DNA of 56,390 nucleotides from Pinguiococcus pyrenoidosus (taxonomy: Eukaryota > Sar > Pinguiophyceae > Pinguiochrysidales > Pinguiochrysidaceae), in contig JAAMXY010004193.1 of assembly GCA_019677205.1 (NCBI GenBank), positions 1-56,390 of the forward strand, given 5' to 3'. Below the pieces are notes generated by a model that searched no databases, was not told where the DNA came from, and worked only from the letters and a program-made list of their open reading frames with translations. The position numbers were made by a program, and so were the translations under genes. Below are positions 30,965 through 41,145 of this stretch, piece after piece (positions within the stretch are counted from its first letter, which is position 1; the number at the start of each line of letters is the position of its first letter).

Positions 30965-33744
30965 TCATTCCTCCAGCGTGATCACTTCGCCTTGATTCTC
31001 AGTTGCCACGACTTCGACTTCGCTGCTGCCAACGAAGGCATTCATAGCTTCTAGCAGCTTGCGTCGCCGTGATTTGCGATCGACGCTATCCTCGGGCATG
31101 CTGGCGGAAGTGGCAAACGGGGACTTGAAGCCGCCGCCCGCGGCGGCGCTTGAACTCTCTTCCAAGAAGAGCTCCAGCGTGTGGCAGACCCTGTCCATGC
31201 CAGGTCCGAAGTCTTTCGCCTTCGTGTGCATCCCTCGACGAACCTGATGCTTCTGTTTGGGCAGTTTCGCGAGGCTGGCGTCCAGTGCAAAGGCTTCCAT
31301 GCGCCAAACGCGGCACTGCTCGAGAACCGCGCGGCGTTTCCGCCGCCGATAGACTTCCACGACATCCGCGAAGGCCGGCGGAGGTTGCCGCAGCTGATCA
31401 AGAATGGCCGTTTGCATGGTGTCCCCGCGGATCCCAAACGAATAGCTGCACGGGAGATGGATGGAAGATGTGAGCAGCGCGAGAAGCCGATACAGCCGGC
31501 GCTTGCTTGGCCGTATCTCCTTGCTCACCTGATAGACTGCTGCTCGCCGCCCTTCGTGCCCATCACCCTCTCAAAGCCTGGCTCGTTGTAGTACGGATGA
31601 TTGACGAGAATCAGACTCTGTATGCTGATGAGCACCTGGAGGAGGGACGACTTCTGCTTGTCCCAGCCTGGCCCGGACCACGTCCCGATGAGAGACAGGC
31701 AGACTTTGCCATTGTTGTAGAGATTCGGATTGAAGCGTACTCGCCCCCCGCCTGTCGTCAAGAACTGCACCTTCGGTGGCTCGTTCGGATAGTTCATGGG
31801 CAGGTAGATGTCGAACTCGAAAAGGCCGTTCTCGTACGGCGTGTCCTCGGGACCAATGATGAGCGCCTTCAGGAGGCCGAGGTGCTCGTCATCGCTCCTC
31901 AGGAAGATGGCCGATCCCGATTCAACGGGCAAGCCACCACCAGCCAGGTTTGCCAGTTCCGTGCTTATCCGGCGCATGCGCCGGACCATGCTCGGGTCGT
32001 TCCCACGGCGGCCCGTGTCGGCGTCGTAGGTCGCGGCGAACGAGTGCATGCTTTTCAGATTCTCTATCGACTTGAAGCGCAAGGCCCGCATCTCGGACAG
32101 GTAGCGCTTGAGATCCGGATCGTTTTTCAAGGCCACCACCTCCGGCTCGTCGCCGCCGTCTTCCCGCTCCGGCCCCTTGCTCTGGAGTCGGCGGTACACC
32201 GCGTGGGCATTGCGCAGCTTCGCCACGGTGCCCTGGCCGAGGGTTCTCTCGATGTCCTTGACCCTCTGGCACGCGTCTCTCACGAGGTCCCACGCGTTCG
32301 TCTCTCTATCTACGCCGCCCTGACCGAGCGTGTGCTGACACACCGAGCCTGCCAGCTCGAACAGGCCGGACATGGCGTTCATGATGCCCATGGCGCTGTT
32401 TGCGCTGGACGTCATGCCGGCCTGCAGCTTGTCGTAGACTTCGATCATGCTCAGTAAGGTCGGACAGAGGCTTGCGAGCGTCGCGCCCTCGATGATGTCG
32501 TCCTCCTCTTCAAGTCCGTCCGAGTCCTTGGCGCCGTCCTCCAGGCGCTCGAACAGCAGACCCGCCAAGCAGGGAGTGGCCGTCAGCTGCAGCAGCAGCG
32601 CGAACGCGAGTTGGAACGTTGCCTCCCGCGCCCCGGACACCTCCTTGACGTTGGCCTCCCGCAGATATCTCGCCAAAAGCATGAGCACGCCGGAGCGTCG
32701 CAGCAGGCACCGGATGGCGCCGCATCCCAATGGAATGTCGCCGTTGTCCAACACCGTATCGGCGGACACGGGGTTGAGGTGCGGGAGCGTCGCGGCCCAC
32801 GAGGTCACGATGCCGAGCACGTCCAAGGCCTTCTCAAAGAGGAAGGCGGCAATCGCATCGTCCTTGTCCTCTCTCTTCGCATTCGCGGCGGGCTGCGCCC
32901 TTGACTGCCCCTGCGACTTGCGCTTCCTGCCTTTGCCTTTGCCGCCATATGTGCTTCTGCTCGGCGTGCCTCCGTAGCCGGTGCCCTTGGCCCAGTGGCG
33001 CGTCTTGCAAGCGAGGTCCTCCAGCACATTCTCCGCCGGCTTCCGGGCGCGAGTCATGCTCATGCTCATGCTCCCGCTCCCGCTTCCAGTGCCACTCCCG
33101 CTTGGCTTGCTCTCCTCGAGCTCGTCCTGCTCCTCCTCGGCAGCCTCGAAGAGCTCCACCCCGCACAGTTTCCCATAGCTCGTGAGTTCGCTCACCAGGA
33201 ATCCGATGCGCCTCAGCTGCAGCGCCACTCCGCTGCCCAACCGATTGCGCTGAAGGAGAGTCTCCGGCAGCGGCCGGACGCCGGACCGGAGCTCCGAGGC
33301 CAAGTCCTCGGTGGCCTCGAGGTCCACTGAACTCGCGTGCCGGAAATTCAGCACTGCTTGCACCAGCAGGCCGTAGCGAAGTCTGCGGCGGAGCTGGAGA
33401 ACCGTCCACGAGCTCCGGTGCGCGTTGGACGGCTGCAAGGGCTCCGGAATTCCGCCCATCACTCTCGCCAGGCGGTCCACCAGGTTGAATTTGCTGAGCC
33501 TGGCGTCCAGCAGCTCCTGCGAGTCGTGCTTGGTGGGTCTGGGGTCTCCGACCACCTCCGGGAAAAGCGCGCGCAGCTCGTCTTCGTCCTGTCCGACACC
33601 ATTCCACACTTTCTGGCGTTTGCGCGCGGGCGTCTCTGCGCGCTCCAGTGGCCGTTTCGCGTCGTCCTTGCGCGCCGCGGACTCCAACTCCACCACGTCA
33701 TCGTCCCCATCGTCGATCAACACCACATCGGACGACGCGGACAT
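30965..33744 (-). CDS. BIRC6-like E2 ubiquitin-conjugating protein without BIR domain
   Basis: Two exons: 33744-31529 and 31445-30965, 898 residues. The 83-nt intron splits a Ser codon inside the UBC domain; the second exon supplies D-T-M-Q-T-A-I-L-D-Q-L-R and the closing helices. The UBC domain spans about 570-770: Y-P-N-E-P-P-K-V-Q-F, F-N-P-N-L-Y-N-N-G-K-V-C-L-S with catalytic Cys682, then N-E-P-G-F-E. The segment before it (K-G-T-G-Y-G followed by helical repeats and a Y-L-S-E-M-R-A-L-R-F linker) resembles the long pre-UBC region of BIRC6/BRUCE, so this is close to a free-standing C-terminal part of that giant protein. BIRC6 is an E2/E3 hybrid in apoptosis and membrane traffic. The N-terminus is acidic and basic, disordered, with K-R-Q-K. 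Confidence 0.83.
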
Positions 33745-33780
33745 CTTGCGCACCTGTGCTGCGCGCAACGCGAAAGAGGT

Positions 33781-33792
33781 TTTGGCGCGAAA
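33781..33792 (-). promoter_or_regulatory. Palindromic E2F-type site upstream of E2 gene
   Basis: TTTGGCGCGAAA, 37 bp upstream of the E2 gene ATG. Both strands carry an E2F-type octamer core (TTTGGCGC and TTTCGCGC). Confidence 0.55.
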
Positions 33793-33829
33793 CACAGCGC
33801 CGACAAATCGCGAGAATCAGAATACCGTT

Positions 33830-34000
33830 TACTTGAGAAATAGTCTACTCCATATCATCAAGGAAATATATGCAATATCTCAAATATTTATATGAGTGTA
33901 CGCAACGGTACAACCGCAAGGAACAGTACATGCTCCAGTATTGTAGTTTGGTATCCAGTATATGGTACTCTACCATGAAAAGTGATGATGTACTCTCAGT
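33830..34000. other. AT-rich island in divergent promoter
   Basis: AT-rich stretch between the divergent E2 and thioesterase genes. No gene. Confidence 0.45.
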
Positions 34001-34060
34001 CCATACTGCTCAGCTGACTTTGAGTCGGGCGGTGCGAACGCCCAAAGAGAGCGGCCGGCG

Positions 34061-34971
34061 ATGCGCTCCCGGCGCGTATCCTCGTACGCGTTTCGGCTTC
34101 TGCTGCCCTTTATGAGTGCGCGGCGCGGCGTGTCAGCGTTTGCGGCTCCGAGCGGACCTCAGAGCGCCGCCCCGGTGCTTCGACTTGGCCGCAGCGATGT
34201 TCCCGCGACGGCCTCCGTGCTTCTTTTGCACGGACTGGGCGACTCCGCCGAGGGAATCCGAGGCATCGTGCCGCTGATGGCCAAGGCTGTGCCGCACGCG
34301 CGCTTCGTACTCCCCACCGCTCCCATCCGGCCGATCACCATGAATGGAGGCTTCCCCATGACCGGCTGGTACGACATCGTCGGCTTGAACGAGCGAGAAA
34401 ACGAGGCTGGTGCGTTGGATTTGTCTTGCCCCATCGTTGGCGGAAACCGATGGCGCCTTGGCCTCATCCTTTTCCTTCCCCACATTCCTTTTTGGGGCGG
34501 ATTGGGATAGCCGACGGCTTGGAAGATGCGATGGCCATGGTCCGGGGCATCATCGAGGAGGAGATTGCTAGCGGGATGCCGGCGAACCGCATCGTCGTGA
34601 CGGGCTTTAGTCAGGGTGGTGCGCTGTCGCTGTGGACCGCGCTGACCCGCGAGAGCGAGGAGAGCCTCGCGGGGGTGGTGTGCATGTCGGGATACTTGCC
34701 CAAAGCAAGCAGCTTTGCACTCAGCCCTGCGGGAGCGCAGACGAAGACGTTGATGTGCCACGGAGAGGACGACCCGTTGGTCCTGCTGCAGTTTGGAAAG
34801 GCGTCCGAGGCGCTCCTGCAGGAGCAGGGCATCCAGGATCTGACCTTCAAATCGTACCCTGGACTTGTGCACAGCATCAACGAGGAGGAGCTCGACGACG
34901 TCGGCGCCTTCCTAGCCGAAGTTCTTCCACCGTTGGCCCCGGAAGACGCCAGCGCTGAGCCGGAGCTCTGA
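34061..34971 (+). CDS. Acyl-protein thioesterase (LYPLA family)
   Basis: Two exons: 34061-34409 and 34511-34971, 269 residues; the 101-nt intron ends GGGATAG. An alpha/beta hydrolase with L-L-L-H-G-L-G-D-S-A near 54-63, P-T-A-P-I-R-P-I-T-M-N-G-G, W-Y-D-I, the nucleophile elbow G-F-S-Q-G-G (Ser150), C-H-G-E-D-D-P-L-V (Asp204) and G-L-V-H-S (His237). All three catalytic residues are present. APT enzymes remove palmitate and related acyl groups from cysteines of cytosolic-face proteins. The first 35 residues are an Arg/Ser/Ala-rich extension absent from short APTs and could be an organelle presequence; a Met at residue 18 gives a shorter form. The gene shares a promoter region with the E2 gene and converges on the methyltransferase. 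Confidence 0.9.
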
Positions 34972-35201
34972 GCGCTGGCCTTGGATGGGCTAGAGGGCTG
35001 TGCAGCTGTGGGTGCGTCTTGCAGTCGACACACGTTCGCGATGAATGGGCCATCCAGTTCGCGGACGCCCGACTCCGCCTTCCCAGATGCTTGAAAGCTG
35101 GAGACCTAGCGCCCGAAAGCTGGATCGGAGTGCCCCCTCCCGTGTGAAGAGTTGGTCGACATCCACTTTGCTGAGCACAGGATGGGATAAGCGCAAGCGA
35201 A

Positions 35202-36065
35202 TCAAGTTGTGTCTTCAGCGTCTGCAAACGGCAACTTCCACTCCTCGTCGGAGTCGGACTCGACCTCCGCCTTCGGGACGAACAAGCCCGGGTAGAGCGT
35301 CTCGCCCAGCGCGGCGTTGGCTTGCTCCACGTCAGAGCTTTCGCCCGCGGGACTTATCTCAAGAAGCCTCGCATCCATGAGAGGCACTTCCGGTGCGAAT
35401 TGCGCCCACGGAAGGTATCTGGCTTGCAGCCTCGCGGCGCTGAGCGCGGCGAGGAATGCTCGGAAGGTCTTGCAGCAGTCCCGATCCACAAAGGCGCACA
35501 GGAACCTACTCTCCTGATGCCCCTCTAGCAACGACACGACCGTGCAGATGAGAGCTTCCAAGGTCTCGCTGGTCATGGCAGGATACACCACATCGGCTCC
35601 GAGGATCTCCACCACGGTGTCTTCATGGCTTTGCGCCGCGTCCCGCAGCTCCGCCGCAATGTCGGTCATGTCTGCTTCGTTTCCCCAGCGTAACCTTCTG
35701 CAAAGCACCTTGCTGGTCACACCGTTCTCCGCAGCGTTCGTCTCCAGAAGGCTCAAGGCGTCCGCATCGCCGTCCGTAGCGATCGCCAAGACGGCGTAGC
35801 CGGCTTTCAGCGCCACGAGCGACACGAGTCCAGATCCAGACCCAAGTTCCACGGTCAATCTCGGACGACGATGACACCTGCTCTGACTAAACACAAAGTG
35901 CGACAGGTGCCTCGCTCCAGGCCACAGGAACTGCCCCGTCTTGTCGATGGAGTTGTCCGCGCTGAGCAGAACGCCTCGGTAGCTCTCTTTCCGCCGCAAG
36001 AACAGCTCCAGCGCCTCCGAGTCGCTTCTCCGGAGGACGACGCTGTCTTCAGAAGTGTCAAACAT
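35202..36065 (-). CDS. METTL21-type lysine methyltransferase family protein
   Basis: Single exon, 287 residues from ATG 36065 (the frame is open further upstream, but that part overlaps the divergent gene's start region). The family marks are G-Q-F-L-W-P-G-A-R-H-L near 45-55, motif I V-E-L-G-S-G-S-G-L-V-S-L-V-A (about 71-84), A-T-D-G-D-A-D-A-L as the acidic SAM-ribose loop, L-R-W-G-N, and I-L-G-A-D-V-V-Y-P in place of the usual D-x-x-Y/F post-motif. This is methyltransferase family 16, whose members methylate lysines on chaperones, elongation factors or calmodulin. The acidic end (S-D-S-D-E-E-W) is extra. The substrate cannot be told from sequence. Confidence 0.82.
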   Translation of the reverse strand: MFDTSEDSVVLRRSDSEALELFLRRKESYRGVLLSADNSIDKTGQFLWPGARHLSHFVFSQSRCHRRPRLTVELGSGSGLVSLVALKAGYAVLAIATDGDADALSLLETNAAENGVTSKVLCRRLRWGNEADMTDIAAELRDAAQSHEDTVVEILGADVVYPAMTSETLEALICTVVSLLEGHQESRFLCAFVDRDCCKTFRAFLAALSAARLQARYLPWAQFAPEVPLMDARLLEISPAGESSDVEQANAALGETLYPGLFVPKAEVESDSDEEWKLPFADAEDTT

Positions 36066-36132
36066 CGCGAAGAAGAAGGAGCAATCGAGCTGCCAAGCGG
36101 AGTCCTGAACTGTTCTCAAGGAAAGGAAAGAC

Positions 36133-36144
36133 TTTGGCGGGAAA
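36133..36144 (-). promoter_or_regulatory. E2F-type site upstream of METTL21-type gene
   Basis: TTTGGCGGGAAA on the plus strand (TTTCCCGCCAAA on the gene strand), 68 bp upstream of ATG 36065. A related TTCCCGCC is at 36207-36214, about 40 bp upstream of the divergent BBS10-like gene. Confidence 0.55.
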
Positions 36145-36255
36145 ATCGCCCTGGCGGATGTACACAGTATCGATCCCGTATACGCAAATATCAGCTGATG
36201 TCGAGGTTCCCGCCATTTCCACAGTTCAAAAATCTGGGCCATCCCGGACGATGGT

Positions 36256-38276
36256 ATGGCAGAGCTCTCCGCTGCGGCGCTGCTTCTGACCTCGATCGCC
36301 GATATCGTCCGCATCTGCTTCGGGCCGAACGGTGGCGACGTCTTGGTTGCGAGGCCGCTGGAGAAGAAGCTGAGCGGATCCTGTGCATCTTTGCTTCAAA
36401 GCCTCCGCGTCGAAGCGCCGCTGCTTCGGTGCGTACTTCGGCAGAGCCGCGCTCTCTCGGAAAGCGCTGGCGATGGTGCTGGGAGGTTTGTTCTTCTGCT
36501 CGCCAGAGCGGTGCAAGTTCTGTCCGATGACCAGCGGAAGCACGGCTACTGCGCGGCGTGGCGTTCGGCGGTGTTGCGAGAGCTGTGCTTCCTGGAACGC
36601 TTCTTGCACGTAGAAGCGCCCCAGACTCTGCTTGATCGGTGTGGAATCGCAGTGGACAGCCTCAGCGACACCTCGAGCGAGTCAGGAATCGTACATGCTG
36701 CGCGAGCGGTCTTGGCAACGGCGGTGAAAGGGCGCTTCTCTCCGCGGGTCGAAGCGGCGTTGGTACAAGCAGTGCTGGAGTGGGTCCGCATCGCTTCCGA
36801 AAGCCCCCAAGGTGGCCAGACTCTTTCCCAAGCCTTTCGGCATCTGCGCAGAAGGGCTGCTCATCGAATCGTCACGGATGTGCCCGCCGACGTCGCGCGG
36901 ACTAGAGTGTCTGTGGACGGCTTCATTGTCCAAAGGGGTCTTCATCTTGCGGATCGCGTTCCCCGTGGCCTCCTCCAGAGTACCAGGAAGTTTTGCATCG
37001 TCACGGACTGCGCCGGAATGTTCACTTGTCTTCAAGATGCAGACAGCCTTTCGGGCCTGGCAAGCAGCGCCACATTGCGCGCCTGCAATGCTGACGCGCT
37101 TGTTGACGCCGCTTCTGCTGGGGCCCGCAAGGCAGAAGCGCTGGTGTCGAGCCTCAAGCAGGCCGGGGCGCAGCTGGTACTTCTGACGGAGCGCGTTCCC
37201 CCTCTCTTCACCTTGACGGCCGCGCGAAGAGGGGTGCTGGTTGTTCAGTGTGTGGAACGAGACGACATCGACGACCTCTGCGGACTCTCGAAGGTGACGC
37301 CCGTCGTCGACTGGCCAGGCTTTGTCCGAGAGCTTTCCTGCGGAGCGACCTCACTTCGAACACAGCACTTCGTCGGTGTGGCCGAGGAAGTTCGGCAAGT
37401 CATCCTGAACGGCTCCGAGGCGCTCTTTCTCGCGTGGCCCAAGGAAAGCGTCCGGCACGCATGCAAAGGCGCTCCGGGCCTCACCTCCGAACCCGAGCAG
37501 GGAGACTGCCTGCGGAAGCACGGGGACGACAGCGAGCTTCACTTCCCGCAGATGATTCTGGGTGGCCCATCGCCGCAGCTGACCGAGCTCTACAAAGATG
37601 GTGTGATCCAGCTGCTGGCAACCTTGCAGAACCTCTTTGATGACGTATGTGCTGGTGACTGCGCAACACTGAACGGCCGTGTGCTCCTCCCTGGAGGAGG
37701 GCTTGCCGAAGCGCATCTGTGGGCGCTCACGGAGCAAGCGTACTGGGCTTCAGATGCCGCACATGGACCAAAGGGCAGATCGCACGCAGCGTCCCTATCC
37801 CTGAGAAGGGCTTTCAAGTCCGCACTTCTTGGCATTGGGGAAGAAATCCTGAAGACGATGCCGGGCGGAACACTCCGCACATGCATCGCGGCCGAGGTAC
37901 GAAAGGAGAGAACACAGCGAGTTGGGCAACTCAGGGGAACCCTCAAATTCTCTAACTGCACAACCCTGATTCCTACATCCAGCAAGCACTGTCTCCAACT
38001 TCCGTGTCAGGGATTGGGCCGAAGTGTGCAGGCAGCGGGTTCGTCTGCAAGAGGGCTTCCCTACCAAGCCTCCTTATTCCCACACCGGCAGGAGTGCTCC
38101 ACTCCGCATCCGGCTTCCAGCGAATCGTAGAGAACTTCGTTGCTGCGCTGAAGCTGATCCTCCGGGTGGATTGCGAGCCCATCGTATGCAGACAGAGGCA
38201 CCAGAATCTGGCACAAGGTATTCGGAGCACCTTTACGGGAGAAGAGGGGTCGACGGCAGACGACTCCGACGAATGA
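36256..38276 (+). CDS. BBS10: BBS10-like chaperonin-related ciliopathy protein
   Basis: Two exons: 36256-37896 and 37983-38276, 644 residues; the 86-nt intron is phase 0. The start resembles group II chaperonin equatorial helices: D-I-V-R-I-C-F-G-P-N-G-G-D-V-L-V, then a G-D-G-A segment near 72 that corresponds to the chaperonin GDGT. Later marks are F-I-V-Q-R-G-L, G-V-L-V-V-Q-C-V, V-L-L-P-G-G-G-L-A-E-A-H (about 475) and a final N-F-V-A-A-L-K-L-I-L-R-V-D with an acidic tail D-D-S-D-E, as in BBS10. BBS6/10/12 help assemble the BBSome needed for ciliary membrane traffic. The ATPase residues look degraded, as in other BBS chaperonins. BBS6 or BBS12 is the alternative; BBS10 fits best at the N-terminus and the tail. 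Its ATG is 190 bp from the divergent methyltransferase. Confidence 0.68.
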
Positions 38277-38324
38277 AGAGACGATTGACAATAGTGATCC
38301 AATTTCCAACGATGCGTTTCCTAT

Positions 38325-38411
38325 CTCATCGTCTCCTCTCGATTCATCGTCTCCTCTCGATTCATCGTCTCCTCTCGATTCATCGTCTCCTCTCTATTCA
38401 TCGTTCCTCTC
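38325..38411. repeat. 18-bp tandem repeat at the ATAD3 stop codon
   Basis: Units of GATTCATCGTCTCCTCTC at 38341-38358, 38359-38376 and 38377-38394, with partial or variant copies on either side. The ATAD3 stop (CTA at 38394-38396, read on the minus strand) falls where one unit begins TATTCA instead of GATTCA. Confidence 0.9.
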
Positions 38412-40607
38412 TTTCCTCTCTCTCCCCTCTTTCGTCTCTTTCCTCTCTCTTCCCTCATTTCTCTTTTCCCATTCCGCAACCATCCGCTGGCGTTCTGCGT
38501 GCTCGTGAATCTTGTTCTGCACAAGGCGATCGAAGCTTTCCTTGTCGAGGGCGCGATGCGGAGCACACAACGCCGTAGCTTGCATCGCGGAGACAAGCTT
38601 GAAGATCTCTCGCCCGCTGAAACCTTCCATGCGATCTGCTGCTGCTTCGATCGCCGACTTCGTCAGGGAAGAATGGAGTTGCAAGCCCTTCGACGTCCTG
38701 CGAAGGAGACGTCGCCAGAAACCCGCTTTGGCCGAACGCTGCCTGGACGAGCTCTCGCCCGATGGCCGAAAGAGCTTGAAGACGTACTGGGACAAGATCT
38801 GGCGTCTTTGTGCCTTCTCGGGAACGTCCACGAAAAGAGCGTCGTCCATTCGATCTAGAACGGCGGAATCCAGGTCTTCGGCTCGGTTGGTGGCGAGGAC
38901 GAGGCAGAAGCGGGTGGACGCAGTCCCCGTGTGAAAGAGCAACGCATTCAAGGCACTGCGGGACTCCTCGGTCATGCGTTTGCTTCGACTGGCCAGAAAA
39001 GCCTCAGCTTCGTCGATGAAAAGGATCAGACCTCTGGGAGACTTCTGGGCCCAAGCGAACATGTCATGCAGCTGCCGGACCGCGTCGCCGCCCACCGCGG
39101 CAACGTCACCTCCGCTCATCACTGCATAGTCCAGGCCCGACGCCGCCGCGAGCCGCCTTGCAATCATCGTCTTTCCGGTGCCGGGTGGCCCGTAGAGCAA
39201 GACGTTGCGCAGCGGCGCCTGAAGCTTCCGGGCGCCCCTGGCTATCCGGGCCGCCAGCAGTATCCGGTCCTTGGCGCTGGGCTGCAGCACAACATCGGCA
39301 AAGTGCTTCTCGATCTCCAGCCGCTCGCGCTCCTCTTCCTTTGCGGAGGGCAGAACGCTACCGACAGTGTGATACGCCGCGTACTGGTAGAGCAGATCAA
39401 GCCTCAGCACGCGAAGGAGCTGGATAGGCAGCCCGCCAGCCACGCTGCTCTCGCGAAGCAGGCGCGGTCTTCCGATGGAGGCTTCGATGTACTGCCTCGC
39501 CATGGACGCCGCTTCCTTGGTCACCAAGGACACTCCGATGATGCTGACGATCACGAGCACGAAGTGCACAAGCCGCGAGGGCTCTTCCAGCAGGTAGAGA
39601 GCGGCGTTCCCGACGCGATCCATGATGGTGGAGATGGTCTCGAGCAGTCTCTTCCGGTCCGCCTCCGCCTCGGCCGACGCGCGGCGTTCTCGGATGTCCT
39701 TGGTCTCTCGGAGAAGCAGGGCCTTGGCCTTTGCCTCGCTCTCGGCTCGGGAGATATCCGCCAGGCGACGACTCTCCTCCAAGCCTTTCTCCAGCGCGGC
39801 GCGACGCTCGCCTAGTTCTTGCTCGCGGATCTTCGCTTGCTGCGCCGCAGCCTCGGCGGTCTCACGCTGCATCGCAAGCGCTTCCAGCGTCCGATTGCGC
39901 TCGGCCACATCTGCCAGTGCTGCTCGCTCCCTGGCCAGCGCGTCCTCTCGCCGCAGCCGCTGAGTCTCCGCGAGCTCTCTCGCCGCGAGGATCCTGGCGG
40001 CCTCCTCTTCCGCAGCCTTGGCTCGGATGAGGTCGAGCTGCGCCTTCTCCGCCTCCGCCTCCGCCAGCTTGCGGCGCTCCACCGCCTGCGCGTCGGCCTC
40101 GAGCTGCAGCCTGCGATGCAGCTCCTCGTACAGCCCGTCCATCTGCTCGCCGTGCGCAAGCAGCTCCTCCAGCCTCGCCGCCGTCTTCTCCAGCGCCTGG
40201 GAGATGGCTTGCACGGCGGCCACGTTGTGCATGAAGACCACGTTTTTATCGACGCTCGGGAAATCTTCCAGCCGGACCAGCGGACCACCGGGCTGCTCGG
40301 GAGGAAACGTCCGATGCGGCGCCAGATCGATCGCTTCGGGCAGAACTTGCCGCGCGTCGTCAGGAAGAACGCCCAGCTGACGCCGACCCGTGACGCTGTC
40401 GTAGCGGAACTCGAATCTGGAGAGCCTCAGCGCCGCCAGCTTGCTCCTGCTGGCCTCGATGTCCAGTGGCTCCACATTCTGATACAGCTGGCCCAGCACG
40501 ACGTCGCTGGGCACCCGAGGATCCGTCCAATTGCGCCGGCCAAGCTGGCAAGCGCCTTCCGGTGCCGCAGCCAGCACCAGGGCCACACGCACCACTTTTC
40601 TCCACAT
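38394..40607 (-). CDS. ATAD3: ATAD3-type mitochondrial AAA+ ATPase
   Basis: Single exon, 737 residues from ATG 40607. A short hydrophobic start is followed by a long coiled coil (about 90-330, Glu/Arg/Ala-rich), a membrane segment L-V-H-F-V-L-V-I-V-S-I (about 345-365), then an AAA+ module with Walker A L-L-Y-G-P-P-G-T-G-K-T (about 470-480), A-V-M-S-G-G-D-V-A, and Walker B G-L-I-L-F-I-D-E-A-E-A-F-L (about 525-537). L-A-T-N-R-A-E-D-L-D and D-R-M-D-D are sensor-side motifs. The whole order is that of ATAD3, which spans the inner mitochondrial membrane and organises nucleoids and contact sites. The C-terminal tail is low-complexity Arg/Glu/Lys and runs into a tandem repeat that supplies the stop. 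Confidence 0.93.
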   Translation of the reverse strand: MWRKVVRVALVLAAAPEGACQLGRRNWTDPRVPSDVVLGQLYQNVEPLDIEASRSKLAALRLSRFEFRYDSVTGRRQLGVLPDDARQVLPEAIDLAPHRTFPPEQPGGPLVRLEDFPSVDKNVVFMHNVAAVQAISQALEKTAARLEELLAHGEQMDGLYEELHRRLQLEADAQAVERRKLAEAEAEKAQLDLIRAKAAEEEAARILAARELAETQRLRREDALARERAALADVAERNRTLEALAMQRETAEAAAQQAKIREQELGERRAALEKGLEESRRLADISRAESEAKAKALLLRETKDIRERRASAEAEADRKRLLETISTIMDRVGNAALYLLEEPSRLVHFVLVIVSIIGVSLVTKEAASMARQYIEASIGRPRLLRESSVAGGLPIQLLRVLRLDLLYQYAAYHTVGSVLPSAKEEERERLEIEKHFADVVLQPSAKDRILLAARIARGARKLQAPLRNVLLYGPPGTGKTMIARRLAAASGLDYAVMSGGDVAAVGGDAVRQLHDMFAWAQKSPRGLILFIDEAEAFLASRSKRMTEESRSALNALLFHTGTASTRFCLVLATNRAEDLDSAVLDRMDDALFVDVPEKAQRRQILSQYVFKLFRPSGESSSRQRSAKAGFWRRLLRRTSKGLQLHSSLTKSAIEAAADRMEGFSGREIFKLVSAMQATALCAPHRALDKESFDRLVQNKIHEHAERQRMVAEWEKRNEGRERKETKEGRERKERNDE

Positions 40608-41145
40608 CGCGCAGGAGCGAGGCACAGCCAGCAGACGCGACAATTTGGGGAAGCGGGCCGTCCAGGAGAGCGTCTGGGCGGCGGAGTGTCGAGAAAAGCG
40701 CCGAGTTTGAAAGGCCGGACTCTGCAGAGGCCTCGGGACAGACGGACGCGCTTCGGAGCGCTCCGGAGCGTTGCGCCGGAGCGTGACAGATGGAGCCTTT
40801 CCGTCGCATCGTCTCCGTCCGCAAGGATCGAAGGAAAAAAGGCCACAAAGTGAGGAGAAAAGCGCCGGAATTTGGGGCCAAAAGTGTGCGACGGCATTTT
40901 TAGCCCTTCGCTGCACAGCGGCGCAATGGAGATGCGGAAGTGATGTTGACGCTAAGGCGCTGTACGTGCAAAGCAGATGGTTTTCGTACAGACTTCGGGT
41001 TTACCGCAAAGAATTTGGCCACAAAAGCGCACTAAAGTGGTCTTAAGCGGCGCAAATTGAGCTTCCGAGTCGATCTTCAAATGCGTCTCGGTGGCGTAGT
41101 TCGCGTCTGTGGCGCGGTGTTCGTCCAAATGCCCGCGAAAGCCGC
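40608..41145. other. Intergenic between ATAD3 start and SHIPPO gene end
   Basis: 538 bases. Contains duplicated GCTCCGGAGCG-type words near 40755-40785 and two copies of GGCGCAA. No gene is clear; a longer alternative last exon of the SHIPPO gene would reach 40952. Confidence 0.45.

Noticed and set aside
36066-36314. N-terminal extension of the methyltransferase gene
   Set aside because: The open frame runs into the start of the divergent BBS10-like gene and has no conserved character; ATG 36065 fits the family.
38325-38411. Possible CRISPR-like or regulatory array
   Set aside because: Units are contiguous with no spacers, and the genome is eukaryotic; it is a simple tandem repeat.
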